DNA from: Actinomycetota bacterium
GTDB taxonomy: Bacteria > Actinomycetota > Geothermincolia > Geothermincolales > RBG-13-55-18
Assembly: GCA_028697145.1 (NCBI GenBank)
Contig: JAQVFR010000021.1
Span: forward strand, 1 to 54,861
DNA: 54,861 nucleotides
Reading direction: 5' to 3'
Shown: positions 25,954-34,695 of the stretch, in pieces
Layout of the letters: each line of letters opens with the position of its first letter
Numbering within the stretch: position 1 is the first letter of the stretch
Translations under genes and position numbers: made by a program
The notes under the pieces: model-generated
The model's input: only the letters and a program-made list of their open reading frames with translations
Told to the model about the DNA's origin: nothing
Databases searched by the model: none

Positions 25954-28353
25954 ATGAACGGCACGGAAGTCATTACCCCCCAGAAGATCTGGAACGCGTC
26001 GGAGCGCCTCTCGCCGCGGGTGAAGAGGCTGCGCGAGGAATATTACTCCATCGCCGACCGCCCCTATTTCCGCAACGAGGTCATGCCCTTCACCACCGGC
26101 ACGGACTGGGACGTGGTATGGTCCCCCGTTAACTGGGGCATCATCCCGGAGATGGTGCCGTTCATGGACGCATTCGCCGAATCCCTGCTGGTGATGGCGC
26201 GCGAGGTGGAGCTGCCGCCGGGTTTCTGGGACCAGTCCCTGATCATGCGCCGGGCCCTCTTCTTCCGCGAGTTATGCCGCAAGTACCTGCCGGTGCAGGT
26301 CCTCGAGGGCGAGCTCATCGTGGGAGGCCAGTTCAACACCGCCCTCTCCAAGTGCCACAACCGCAGGGAGAGCAAGCGCTGGTCGAAGGATACGGGCAAG
26401 TGGTGGGAGAAGGGGAAGAAGATAAACGAGCTGGGCATCGGCAACGCCGGCGCCGTGCCCGGGCACCTCATCCCCGATTATCCCCGCGTGCTGCGCGATG
26501 GTTTCAAGGGCATATATGCCGAGCTGGATGAATTGCGGGGCGAGGCCGGGAACGCGAAGACCGCCGACTTCCTCGCGGCCCTGATGGTGTGCTGCGAGGG
26601 CGCCCGGGACGTGGCCGCCCGCTACGCTGACGAAGCGGAGAGGCTGGCGGCGGAGGAGGAGGACGGGGAGCGCGCCGCCGAGCTGCACGAGATAGCCCGC
26701 ATATGCCGCAAGGTGCCCTGGGAGCCGGCGGAGACCTTCCACGAGGCGCTGCAGTCGCTGTGGCTCACCCACATGCTGATCATGACCGCGGAGTCCTATC
26801 CGGGGGCCGGCCTCTCCCACGGCCGTTTCGACCAGTACATGCTCCCGTATTTCCAGGCCGATATGGACAGCGGCAGGCTCGACGAGGGATGGGCCAAGGA
26901 ACTGCTGGAGTGTTACTGGATAAAGCACAACTACGCCTACGATTTCCAGTGCCGGGTTATGACCAACCAGGGCATCAACTCCGGCTTCGGCCAGCTGGTG
27001 ACCATCGGGGGCATCGACGCCGGGGGCAACGACGCCTCCAACCGCCTCACCTGGCTCATCCTGGACGTCATCGAGGAGATGAACATGCTGGAGCCCAAGC
27101 CCAATATCCGCCTGCATGCCGGCACGCCGGAGCCGCTTCTGCGCCGCGTGGCCGAGATGGTGGCGAGGACCCAGGGCTCGCCCTTCCTCATGAACTTCGA
27201 CGAGAACTCCATACGCGGCCTGGCGTGGCAGGGCCTCCCGCAGGAGAGGCTGTGGGATTATGCCCCCGTCGGCTGCCTGGAGAACACCCTGCAGGGGGAC
27301 GACCGCTCCGGCACGGTCGACGTCAATTTCAACCTGGCCAAGGCGGTCGAGCTGGTGTTCAGCCGCGGCCGCGACGCGGCCACGGGGAAGCGCCTCGGCC
27401 CCGATACCGGCAGGCCCGAGGAGATGGGGTCCTGGGAGGACTTCAGGGCCGCCTTCGAGACCCAGCTCGAAGCGCTACTGGACCACATGCTCGCCATCAG
27501 CGACGAGGCCGACCGCATCCGGGCGGAGTTCGAGCCCACTCCGTATCTCTCCACCCTGGTCGGGGGATGCGCAGAGAAGGGCAGGGACGTGACCCAGGGC
27601 GGGGCGCGCCACGGTTATATCACCGTGGAGGGGGTGGCCTTCGCCACGGCCGCGGACTCCCTGGCAGCGGTGAAGAGACTGGTGTACGAGGACGGCAAGG
27701 TCAGAATGGCGGACCTGGCGAGAGCCCTGCGCGACGATTACGAGGGGCACGAGCCGCTGCGCCAGACCATGCTCAACAAAGCGCCCAAGTACGGCAACGA
27801 CGACGACTACGCCGACGAGATCGCCCGCTACCTCTCCCAGCTGTGGACGCGCGCGGTCGCCAGGCGCGTCTCTCCAGCCACCGGCAGGCGTTACCGGGCC
27901 GGCTATCTCTCATGGAACTATTGGATCGCCTTCGCGCCCTTCACCGCGGCCACGCCGGATGGACGCAAGAAGGGCACCTTCCTCTCCAACGCCATCGGCC
28001 CCGTTAACGGCGCGGACCGCAACGGCCCCACGGCGGAGATACTCTCGGTGGGAAAGATGGGTCTGGAGACGGCCCCCAACGGTTCCTCCCATACCATGAG
28101 CTTCAGCCCGTCCCTGCTGCGGGACTCGGAGCACGTCGACAAGCTCATGGCCTTCCTGCGCGCCTACGGCGAAAGGGGAGGTACAGCCCTGCAGATAAAC
28201 GTCCTCGATCCGGAGACCCTGCGCGAGGCCCAGCGCAGGCCCGACGAGTACCGCAACCTGCTGGTGAGGGTCACCGGCTACAACGCCTATTTCGTGATGC
28301 TGGGCAAGGAGATGCAGGACGAGATCATCGCCAGGGAGTCCCATGACCTCTGA
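25954..28353 (+). CDS. Glycyl radical enzyme (pyruvate formate-lyase family)
   Basis: This 799-residue oxygen-sensitive radical enzyme carries the thiyl-radical loop VGCLENT (Cys441 and Glu443, a CxE arrangement) and the C-terminal glycyl radical loop RVTGYNAYF (Gly775). Pyruvate formate-lyase itself has two adjacent Cys, so this is not PFL. CxE occurs in dehydratases and C-N, C-S or C-C lyases such as glycerol, hydroxyproline and choline enzymes, but the residues after it (LQGDDRSGTVDVNFNLAK) differ from the GCVEP type. The subfamily is therefore left open. The activase gene overlaps the 3' end by 11 nt. Length and both loops are complete. Confidence 0.93.
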   Translation: MNGTEVITPQKIWNASERLSPRVKRLREEYYSIADRPYFRNEVMPFTTGTDWDVVWSPVNWGIIPEMVPFMDAFAESLLVMAREVELPPGFWDQSLIMRRALFFRELCRKYLPVQVLEGELIVGGQFNTALSKCHNRRESKRWSKDTGKWWEKGKKINELGIGNAGAVPGHLIPDYPRVLRDGFKGIYAELDELRGEAGNAKTADFLAALMVCCEGARDVAARYADEAERLAAEEEDGERAAELHEIARICRKVPWEPAETFHEALQSLWLTHMLIMTAESYPGAGLSHGRFDQYMLPYFQADMDSGRLDEGWAKELLECYWIKHNYAYDFQCRVMTNQGINSGFGQLVTIGGIDAGGNDASNRLTWLILDVIEEMNMLEPKPNIRLHAGTPEPLLRRVAEMVARTQGSPFLMNFDENSIRGLAWQGLPQERLWDYAPVGCLENTLQGDDRSGTVDVNFNLAKAVELVFSRGRDAATGKRLGPDTGRPEEMGSWEDFRAAFETQLEALLDHMLAISDEADRIRAEFEPTPYLSTLVGGCAEKGRDVTQGGARHGYITVEGVAFATAADSLAAVKRLVYEDGKVRMADLARALRDDYEGHEPLRQTMLNKAPKYGNDDDYADEIARYLSQLWTRAVARRVSPATGRRYRAGYLSWNYWIAFAPFTAATPDGRKKGTFLSNAIGPVNGADRNGPTAEILSVGKMGLETAPNGSSHTMSFSPSLLRDSEHVDKLMAFLRAYGERGGTALQINVLDPETLREAQRRPDEYRNLLVRVTGYNAYFVMLGKEMQDEIIARESHDL

Positions 28354-29299
28354 AAACGGCGCCATACGCGGCGTGGTGTTCAACCTGCAGCGCTACTCCA
28401 CGGAGGACGGACCGGGGATTCGCACCACCGTGTTCCTCAAGGGCTGCCCCATGCGCTGTCCCTGGTGCCATAATCCCGAGGGCCTGAGGAAGAAGCCGGA
28501 ACTGATGTGGTACGAGGTACGCTGCATCGGGGCCCGCGACTGCCTGTCCGCGTGTCCCGCCGGCGCCCTGGCCCTCACGCCGCGGGGGATGGTAATCGAC
28601 CGCGGGCTATGCGACGCCTGCGGCAGGTGCGAGGAGGCATGTCCCGCGGCGGCCCTGGAGGTCATCGGGAGAGAGCGCACCGTGGAAGACGTGGCTGGCG
28701 AGGCCCTGCGTGACCGCGTCTTCTATGAGAAATCGGGGGGAGGGGTCACCCTCTCCGGGGGCGAGCCCGCCCTGCAGTTCGAGTTCTCTCGCGCCCTCAT
28801 GCGGGCCATCCGCGACGAGGGGGTGCACCTGGCCCTGGACACCTGTGGCGGGGTGGGAAGGGAAAGGCTGGAGCCCCTGGTGGACCTGGCCAACCTGGTC
28901 CTCTTCGACCTCAAGATAATGGACCCGGAGGCACACCTGGAGCACACGGGGATACCGCTCGCGCAGGTGCTGGACAACGCGCGCATGGTGGCCGGCAAGC
29001 GCAAGCCGATGTGGGTGCGCACGCCGGTCATACCCGGCTATACCGATACGGAGGAGAACGTGCGGCAGATCGCCCGTTTCATCCGGGATGAGCTGCCGGG
29101 CGTGGAGAGGTACGACCTGCTGGCCTTCAACAACACCTGCGACGCCAAGTACCGGCGTCTGGACATGCTCTTTCCACTGGCGGGGGAGGGACTGCTCGCG
29201 GAGGAGAAGATGATAACATTGGCGGAGGCCGCGGAGGAGGAGGGGCTCACGGTGGCCCGCTGGTCCGGCGCCACCGCGAGGGCAGATAAGGGAGGTTGA
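28343..29299 (+). CDS. Glycyl radical enzyme activating protein (radical SAM)
   Basis: This 318-residue activase installs the glycyl radical on the enzyme encoded immediately upstream. The radical SAM cluster motif is GCPMRCPWCHNPE (Cys35, Cys39, Cys42). A ferredoxin-like insert follows with two further cluster motifs, CIGARDCLSACP and CDACGRCEEACP, as in activases of glycerol dehydratase- and hydroxyphenylacetate decarboxylase-type enzymes rather than PFL. GGVTLSGGEP and LDTCGG are the usual SAM-binding segments. Start ATG at 28343 is inside the 3' end of the GRE gene, so the two are coupled. Confidence 0.94.
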   Translation: MTSENGAIRGVVFNLQRYSTEDGPGIRTTVFLKGCPMRCPWCHNPEGLRKKPELMWYEVRCIGARDCLSACPAGALALTPRGMVIDRGLCDACGRCEEACPAAALEVIGRERTVEDVAGEALRDRVFYEKSGGGVTLSGGEPALQFEFSRALMRAIRDEGVHLALDTCGGVGRERLEPLVDLANLVLFDLKIMDPEAHLEHTGIPLAQVLDNARMVAGKRKPMWVRTPVIPGYTDTEENVRQIARFIRDELPGVERYDLLAFNNTCDAKYRRLDMLFPLAGEGLLAEEKMITLAEAAEEEGLTVARWSGATARADKGG

Positions 29300-29302
29300 G
29301 CG

Positions 29303-30112
29303 ATGGAGCTTCCGCAGGAAGTACGAGACCTGTTCGCCGAGGAGATGGCCGCGAAATTCCTGGCCACCGTCGATCCCGAGGGGAAACCGAACGTCGCCCT
29401 CATCGTGACCCTGCAGCCGCCGCCTGACGGCCGCAAGGACCGCCTCATCTTCGGTGAATTCCTCATGTGGAAGACAAGGGAATACCTGGAGGGCAACCCG
29501 CGCGTGGCCGCGGCGGTGGTCAACACCAAGCTGCGCATGGCCACCCTCACCGGCGACTTCGTGGGTTTCGAGAAGACGGGACCGTACAAGCAGGCCCTCG
29601 ATGCCTCCAACCTCATGCGCTACAACGCCTATTCCGGCATGCGTGCGGCAGGCGTCATCGACGTGCGCGAGGCGTCCCCGGCGCGCCGCGCGTCCATGGC
29701 GGCGGTCCCCCTGGATTTCCTCAAGGCGCGCATGCACCGCGCGGGCGACGGATCCGGAGCGGTGGCGGTTCCCGCCATGGTCAAGGAGAAGTTCGTGAAG
29801 CTCACTTCGGTGAAGGCACTTGCCGTCATGGGCGACGACGCATACCCCCGCATCCACCCGGTGATGGCCGCCGCGCCGGCGGGAGACAGCGCCTTCGTGC
29901 TGCAGATAACCGCATACAACCGCGAGCTGGCGCAGGTGAGAGTGCCCTGCCCGGCGGCCCTTTGCGTGCTCACCTTCGATATCAAGAGCTACAAGGTGAA
30001 AGGCGAACTTGCCCCGCTAGGCCCGCATGCGGTGCTCTTCAAGGTAAATGAGGTCTACAACGCCATGCCGCCCCTGGCCGGCGACCTCATCAGTAGTTGC
30101 CGATCGAGCTGA
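29303..30112 (+). CDS. Pyridoxamine 5'-phosphate oxidase-like flavin split-barrel protein
   Basis: This 269-residue protein appears to contain two split-barrel parts. The first opens with KFLATVDPEGKPNVALIV and continues LIFGEFLMWKTREYLEGNPRVAAAVV, typical of PNPOx-like FMN- or F420-binding proteins. The second half (VKALAVMGDDAYPRIHPVMA...) looks like a degenerate repeat. AAGGGAGGTTGAGCG precedes the ATG, 3 nt after the activase stop, so it belongs to the GRE operon. Family members reduce or bind flavin-linked substrates; its role with a GRE is unknown. The 3' end overlaps the convergent FAD gene by 23 nt. Confidence 0.78.
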   Translation: MELPQEVRDLFAEEMAAKFLATVDPEGKPNVALIVTLQPPPDGRKDRLIFGEFLMWKTREYLEGNPRVAAAVVNTKLRMATLTGDFVGFEKTGPYKQALDASNLMRYNAYSGMRAAGVIDVREASPARRASMAAVPLDFLKARMHRAGDGSGAVAVPAMVKEKFVKLTSVKALAVMGDDAYPRIHPVMAAAPAGDSAFVLQITAYNRELAQVRVPCPAALCVLTFDIKSYKVKGELAPLGPHAVLFKVNEVYNAMPPLAGDLISSCRSS

Positions 30113-31193
30113 ACCCGGGCACGTTGAAGGGGAAGTGGGCGCCCCGGCCCAAGGCGCCGCCGACCGCCCTGGAGAGGAGATCGGGCCTGGTCAGGCCGAG
30201 CGCATGGCCTATGCGCAGCTGCCTCTCCATGAGCCCGACGTGGGGGCGTATCCTGTACCATACCTTGTTCTTGAAGGCGAAGCCCTGCCGGAAGCCGCGG
30301 TTGAAGCGCTCGAAATCCTCCACCGCCCGGGCGCGGTCGTAAACGGCCATGGCCGCGGTCTTCCCCGTCACCAGCGCTCCCAGGATGCCGAACCAGAAGA
30401 AGGGGTCCATGGCGCCGCTGATGGTGCCGCACATGATGAGGCCGTTGTGGACGAGGCGGGGATTGTCCGGGCTGGCGATCGGGACGGCGCCCGATACGTA
30501 CTCCCATTCGTCGTGCTCCACTCCCTCGTGTCTGACCATGAACTCCTTGTATTTATCCAGGGCGGCGCGCTCGATATGGCGTATGGAGAAGAGCAGGTTG
30601 AAGTAGTAGTTGTTGCAGCTGCTGAGGTAGCCGTATTCGCTGATGACCTCGTCGATCCATATCCATGATATGTTGCTGAAACCTATCTCCCCGCGCGATA
30701 TCCATCCGTGCCAGCGCAGGTAGGGGATGTCAAGCATCTCGTATGCGCTGGGCGTGAGCCCGCACGCAACGATGGTGTTCTCAGGCAGGCCCGGTATGTC
30801 CTCCTTGCGCAGGGGGGAATCGAATTCGAAGCGTACCCCGAGGTCCCGGGCCTCCTTGTAGAGGAGGGAATCCAGGCTGGTCGGCCGGTTCCCCCTCTCC
30901 ACCGTGTACATGTCCATGACCTCGAGGGGCGGCTCCAGGACGGTGTCGTGGAAGTAAAAGGGACAGCGCAGCAGGGGATGGAAGACAGCCGAGAGGTCGA
31001 TGCCGAGATACTCGGACGTGCGCTGCACGTTGATGCCGGTGGTGTGGGTCGAGGGGTTGTAGATGGAATCGCCGCCGAATCCCTTCTCGCGATCGTGCAC
31101 CACCACCTCGTAGCCGTTCCGGGCCAGGTCGATGGCGGCGACGAGGCCGGACATGCCAGCCCCGTAGATGGTTGCCTCTCCGTTGCGTGACAA
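30090..31193 (-). CDS. FAD-dependent oxidoreductase, geranylgeranyl reductase-like
   Basis: This 367-residue flavoprotein has the dinucleotide-binding motif YGAGMSGLVAAIDLARNG at residues 10-27 and a later LIMCGTISGAMDPFFWFGI segment that resembles the FAD-contact GDAAG region of geranylgeranyl-reductase-type enzymes. The start is a TTG at 31193 supported by a strong site (AAAGGAGGAGACG, five bases before). Family enzymes reduce or hydroxylate isoprenoid and other lipids. It is convergent to the GRE operon and divergent from the unknown gene at 31365. Confidence 0.8.
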   Translation of the reverse strand: MSRNGEATIYGAGMSGLVAAIDLARNGYEVVVHDREKGFGGDSIYNPSTHTTGINVQRTSEYLGIDLSAVFHPLLRCPFYFHDTVLEPPLEVMDMYTVERGNRPTSLDSLLYKEARDLGVRFEFDSPLRKEDIPGLPENTIVACGLTPSAYEMLDIPYLRWHGWISRGEIGFSNISWIWIDEVISEYGYLSSCNNYYFNLLFSIRHIERAALDKYKEFMVRHEGVEHDEWEYVSGAVPIASPDNPRLVHNGLIMCGTISGAMDPFFWFGILGALVTGKTAAMAVYDRARAVEDFERFNRGFRQGFAFKNKVWYRIRPHVGLMERQLRIGHALGLTRPDLLSRAVGGALGRGAHFPFNVPGFSSIGNY

Positions 31194-31364
31194 CGTCTCC
31201 TCCTTTCGGTCATCCCCTCCCAGGCTCCCGTTAGGTCGCGCCGTTCATATAGTACCATCTTTTTCTGTCTAGGGGCCGGGGCAACGAATGAACTTGAAAC
31301 AGGGTACGCGGCGGCGACGGAGGCTATAATAAGCGGGACGGCTTTAAGGGAAGAAAGGGAGGCA

Positions 31365-32543
31365 GTGAAGGAGGAAGAACGTTACCGGCTGCCGCGGCGC
31401 CGCGAAAAAAGGACGTTGGCCGAGGAGATATCCAAGTTCTCCATGTGCTACGCCCTCTCCGAGCACCGGCGGGCGCTTGATGCCAGGGGCAGGAGCAAGA
31501 CCGCTTCGGGCATGGATGTCGCGTCCATAAAGGCGGGAATCCTTGGGGGGGCTATCCGCGCCGGGGACGAGGTGGAGGGAGAGGCACTGGCCAGCCCCTT
31601 CACCGCCATATACCAGCCCCGGGCTTATTATCCACCCTACCTGCTGGGGGAGATGAGGGCCGCCCTGCGCAGGGGAGAGAGCCCTCCTTCCGCCTCACCG
31701 CACTACCTGCCGGTGAGCGAGCTGCCGCCTCTCCCCGACGGCTGGCGTATCATCTTCCTCTACCAGGGTGACAAGACGGCCTTCGACAGGCCGGATTTTC
31801 CCGCCCACGTGCGGGATGTCTTCACCCGTGACTACCTGCGCATCCCGTTGTTGTTGCCGCCGGAGCAGGACGCTCTCCAGGGAAGGGTGCGCTTTCGCGC
31901 CCGCCTGCTGCGCCTGGACAGGGAATCGGCCTTCCGCCTCGCCGGCATCGGGGACAACTCCTACGACAGCTATTCGGCCCGGGGGCTTACCTTCTTCCTC
32001 AAGCCCCTGGAGCTGGAAGCGGCGGACGAGGGAAAAGGCCTGCGCGGCTCGCTTTTCGCGGAACTCTCCCTCGCGCGCGAGCCCGCGTGGGAAAATGCGA
32101 CGCAGGGACTGGAGCACGCGGTGCGCGCCGTGGTGGAAGAGGTCTTCCCGCCGTGCGAGCGCGGCGAACGCGAGGAACCCGGTTGCTACCTGCCCCACAG
32201 CGGCTTCCACGTCACCCGCTTCCGGCGCAGGTTTTTCGCCCTGGTCTATGACCCCGTGGTCGTCGTGTTCCGGGCGCCCGATCTGCTGGGGCTGTACTTG
32301 CCCAGCGAACTCATTGGCGGGGTGGAGGAGCTGGCCGCCCCGTTCGAGCGTTTCGTGCGGCTGCTGTCGTCGTCCCTCGAGGAAGGGCCGGGCCACACCC
32401 CTCCCGTGCGCGTGGAGATGGCCTACGACAGCCGCCTTTCCTGGGCCAGGGAAGGCGGCGTGCTGCGCGGGCCTTCCTTCGAGAGCCTGGTCGGAGATTA
32501 CCCTTTCCTCGGGCCTACGATTGAATGGTTGAGGGGGGGCTAG
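31365..32543 (+). CDS. Conserved-looking protein of unknown function
   Basis: I do not recognise this 392-residue soluble protein. It has a basic N terminus (RLPRRREKR), no signal peptide or transmembrane helix, several aromatic patches (FTAIYQPRAYYPPYLLG, RRFFALVYDPVVVVFRAPD) and no Cys-based metal motif. The GTG start is well supported by AAAGGGAGG. A TATAAT (31325-31330) lies 35 nt upstream but without a correctly spaced -35. The stop codon shares a CTAG with the convergent rnfB stop. Codon use is similar to the neighbours, so it is probably a genuine resident gene. Confidence 0.7.
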   Translation: MKEEERYRLPRRREKRTLAEEISKFSMCYALSEHRRALDARGRSKTASGMDVASIKAGILGGAIRAGDEVEGEALASPFTAIYQPRAYYPPYLLGEMRAALRRGESPPSASPHYLPVSELPPLPDGWRIIFLYQGDKTAFDRPDFPAHVRDVFTRDYLRIPLLLPPEQDALQGRVRFRARLLRLDRESAFRLAGIGDNSYDSYSARGLTFFLKPLELEAADEGKGLRGSLFAELSLAREPAWENATQGLEHAVRAVVEEVFPPCERGEREEPGCYLPHSGFHVTRFRRRFFALVYDPVVVVFRAPDLLGLYLPSELIGGVEELAAPFERFVRLLSSSLEEGPGHTPPVRVEMAYDSRLSWAREGGVLRGPSFESLVGDYPFLGPTIEWLRGG

Positions 32544-33427
32544 CTCGCTTCCACGGCGGCTTCCGGCTCCCTTTTCTTTTTGCCCTCGGGAAGCGCGAAC
32601 TCTCCGCCCTCGGGATGACCCTCTCCCTCGGTCCAGATCTGGATGCTTCCGGTGGGACAGGCCATGGCGCACTCGCCGCAATCGGTGCACTTATCGTAGT
32701 CTATGGTCGCGAAGCCGTTCTCCACGTGAATGGCGTCGCTGGGACATACTTTCTCACATTTCTTGCAGCCTATGCATGCCACCTTGCACACGCTCAAGGC
32801 TTTCTTGCCGGTGTACTGGCATTTGCAGCGCACGAAGACGTGCGCGTGGGCCGGCACGATCTCTATGAGTCCGCGCGGGCACACGTCCGCGCACAACCCG
32901 CAGCCGGTGCATTTTCTGACGTTGACGCGGCGTATTCCCTCTTCGTCGTATTCGATGGCGCTGACCGGGCATATATTGGCGCAGTCCATGAGGCCGATAC
33001 ACCCGTAAGGGCAGGCCTTGCCGCCCCCCATAGCCACCTCGGAAGCGCGGCACGAGTTCACCCCCTGGTAAATGGCCTTCAACGGTGACAAGGACTTGCC
33101 ACCACGGCAGTGGATGTGGGCCACCATGGGGGTAGTGGACTCCACCTCGATCCCCATCACCTTTCCCAACTCTGCCGCTACGTCCGGGCCGCCCGCCTTG
33201 CAGATCGTGGGCGGCGCCTCGCCCGCCGCCACCGCTTCCGCCGCGGCCTCGCATCCCGGCAGGCCGCAGGCGCCGCAGTTGGAGCCCGGGAGGACTTTCA
33301 GGATCTCCTCCACCCGGGGATCTATCTCAACGCGGAATCGCCTGGAGGCGACGGCAAGGACGATGCCCAGGACGATGGCCGCCCCCGCCAGGGCCACGGC
33401 CGCTTTCCATACCAGGGACCAGTCCAA
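32540..33427 (-). CDS. rnfB: Rnf complex subunit B (ferredoxin-like)
   Basis: This 295-residue iron-sulfur subunit of the Rnf ferredoxin:NAD oxidoreductase receives electrons from ferredoxin. An N-terminal helix (about residues 7-27) anchors it. The Fe4S4 domain motif NCGACGLPGC follows (Cys51, Cys54, Cys59, with Cys76). Several ferredoxin motifs come next: CPYGCIGLMDCANICP, CTGCGLCADVCP, CIGCKKCEKVCP and CTDCGECAMACP. The start is a TTG at 33427, with GGAGG overlapping the rnfA stop region; the frame is open further upstream but only as antisense-like sequence. It is the last gene of the rnfCDGEAB operon. Confidence 0.95.
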   Translation of the reverse strand: MDWSLVWKAAVALAGAAIVLGIVLAVASRRFRVEIDPRVEEILKVLPGSNCGACGLPGCEAAAEAVAAGEAPPTICKAGGPDVAAELGKVMGIEVESTTPMVAHIHCRGGKSLSPLKAIYQGVNSCRASEVAMGGGKACPYGCIGLMDCANICPVSAIEYDEEGIRRVNVRKCTGCGLCADVCPRGLIEIVPAHAHVFVRCKCQYTGKKALSVCKVACIGCKKCEKVCPSDAIHVENGFATIDYDKCTDCGECAMACPTGSIQIWTEGEGHPEGGEFALPEGKKKREPEAAVEAS

Positions 33428-33437
33428 AGGGGCCTCC

Positions 33438-34058
33438 TCACAGTCCGAACATGCCCTGGAAACCCATGAAAGCGAGGGAATACAGGGCGGCGGCGATGAA
33501 GGCGATGGGCGCTCCCCGGAAGAACTTGGGGATGGGCGCCATGTCAAGCCGTTCCCTCATGGCCGCGAACAGCACCAGCACTATGGCGAACCCCACCGAG
33601 ACCCCTATGGTGAAGATAAGGGCCTCGAGGAATGTGTATCCGTATTCGATGTTCAATTTCATGAAACCGGGGCGCGTGCTCTCGATCACCGCCGCGAGCA
33701 CTGCGCAGTTGGTGGTTATAAGGGGGAGGTAGATGCCCATGGCCTTGTACAGGGGGGGGCTGGTCTTCTTGATCACCATCTCCACGAACTGCACCAGGCT
33801 GGCGATGACGAGTATATAGGCGGGAATGTAGAGGAATTCCTCGACCCCCAGGGGAGAGAGCACGTAACTCCTCAGAACCCAGCAGACCGAGCTGGCCATG
33901 ACCATGACGAAGATCACCGATATGCTCATGCCGAGGGAGGTCTCCAGACGGTTGGAGATGCCGAAGAAAGGACAAAGCCCTATGAAGCGGATGAGGAGGA
34001 AGTTGTATACGAAGGCCGCCCCGAAGAACAGGAGGAAGTAGCGCCATGCTTCATTCAT
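33438..34058 (-). CDS. rnfA: Rnf complex subunit A
   Basis: This 206-residue integral membrane protein has six predicted helices. RnfA and RnfE are homologous, inverted in the membrane, and together hold an intramembrane iron-sulfur centre. Typical RnfA segments are FVYNFLLIRFIGLCPFFG near the N terminus, with its Cys, and LITTNCAVL in the middle. Length fits the family (about 190-205). It overlaps rnfE by 8 nt and lies 10 nt upstream of rnfB, consistent with one tightly coupled operon. Confidence 0.96.
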   Translation of the reverse strand: MNEAWRYFLLFFGAAFVYNFLLIRFIGLCPFFGISNRLETSLGMSISVIFVMVMASSVCWVLRSYVLSPLGVEEFLYIPAYILVIASLVQFVEMVIKKTSPPLYKAMGIYLPLITTNCAVLAAVIESTRPGFMKLNIEYGYTFLEALIFTIGVSVGFAIVLVLFAAMRERLDMAPIPKFFRGAPIAFIAAALYSLAFMGFQGMFGL

Positions 34059-34695
34059 TTCCCGCTGCCCCCTTTCCCTTGGGCTTGCGGCGGTCCTGGT
34101 ACCATTGCAGGCAAGCCAGGAGCAGGGCGAAGGTTATGAAGGCACCGGGGAACATGATCAGTATCTTGGGCATGGCGTCCACCTTGAGGTCTATTAAGGT
34201 CGTGTTGAAGAGCACGATCTTGCCGGTGCCGAACAGCTCCCGGAAAACGCTCATGATGAGTATAACCACGGTATAGCCCAGCCCTATACCCAGCCCGTCC
34301 ATGAAGGAGCGATAAACCCCGGAGCCCGAGGCGAAACCCTCGGCGCGAGCAAGGATGAGGCAGTTGACCACGATAAGCGGTATCCATACGCCCAGCCTTT
34401 CGTAGATCGCCGGCTGGGTCTTCAGGGTCAGGTCGACGATGGTCACGAAGGATGCGATGACCACGATGAATATGGGGATGCGTATCTGGTCCGGTATGAA
34501 GCCGCGGATAAGGGAGATGATAACGTTGGAACATACGGTCACGAAGATGACCGCGGCCCCCATGAAGATACAGCTCTCCACCCGGGTGGATATCGCCAGG
34601 GCCGAACAGAGACCGACCATGAGGACGAGGAGAGGGTTCGTCCTGACGATCCCCTTGGTGAGCTCGCGCCCGGCGCCTTTGCCTCTATCCCTCAT
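34051..34695 (-). CDS. rnfE: Rnf complex subunit E
   Basis: This 214-residue membrane protein is homologous to RnfA. Landmarks include KGIVRTNPLLVLMVGLCSALA at the N terminus, with its conserved Cys, and WIPLIVVNCLILARAE mid-sequence, which matches the second conserved Cys. The ATG at 34695 falls 11 nt inside rnfG; an in-frame TTG at 34719 would add eight residues and is less likely. The basic tail (DRRKPKGKG) follows the last helix. Confidence 0.95.
   Translation of the reverse strand: MRDRGKGAGRELTKGIVRTNPLLVLMVGLCSALAISTRVESCIFMGAAVIFVTVCSNVIISLIRGFIPDQIRIPIFIVVIASFVTIVDLTLKTQPAIYERLGVWIPLIVVNCLILARAEGFASGSGVYRSFMDGLGIGLGYTVVILIMSVFRELFGTGKIVLFNTTLIDLKVDAMPKILIMFPGAFITFALLLACLQWYQDRRKPKGKGAAGNE

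Noticed and set aside
25954-28353. Pyruvate formate-lyase or benzylsuccinate synthase assignment for the glycyl radical enzyme
   Set aside because: PFL needs two adjacent Cys and here there is a CxE; I cannot match the loop to benzylsuccinate/alkylsuccinate enzymes with confidence.
31325-31330. TATAAT upstream of the unknown gene as a promoter
   Set aside because: The nearest -35-like TTGAAA is 25 nt away, too far; kept only as a note.
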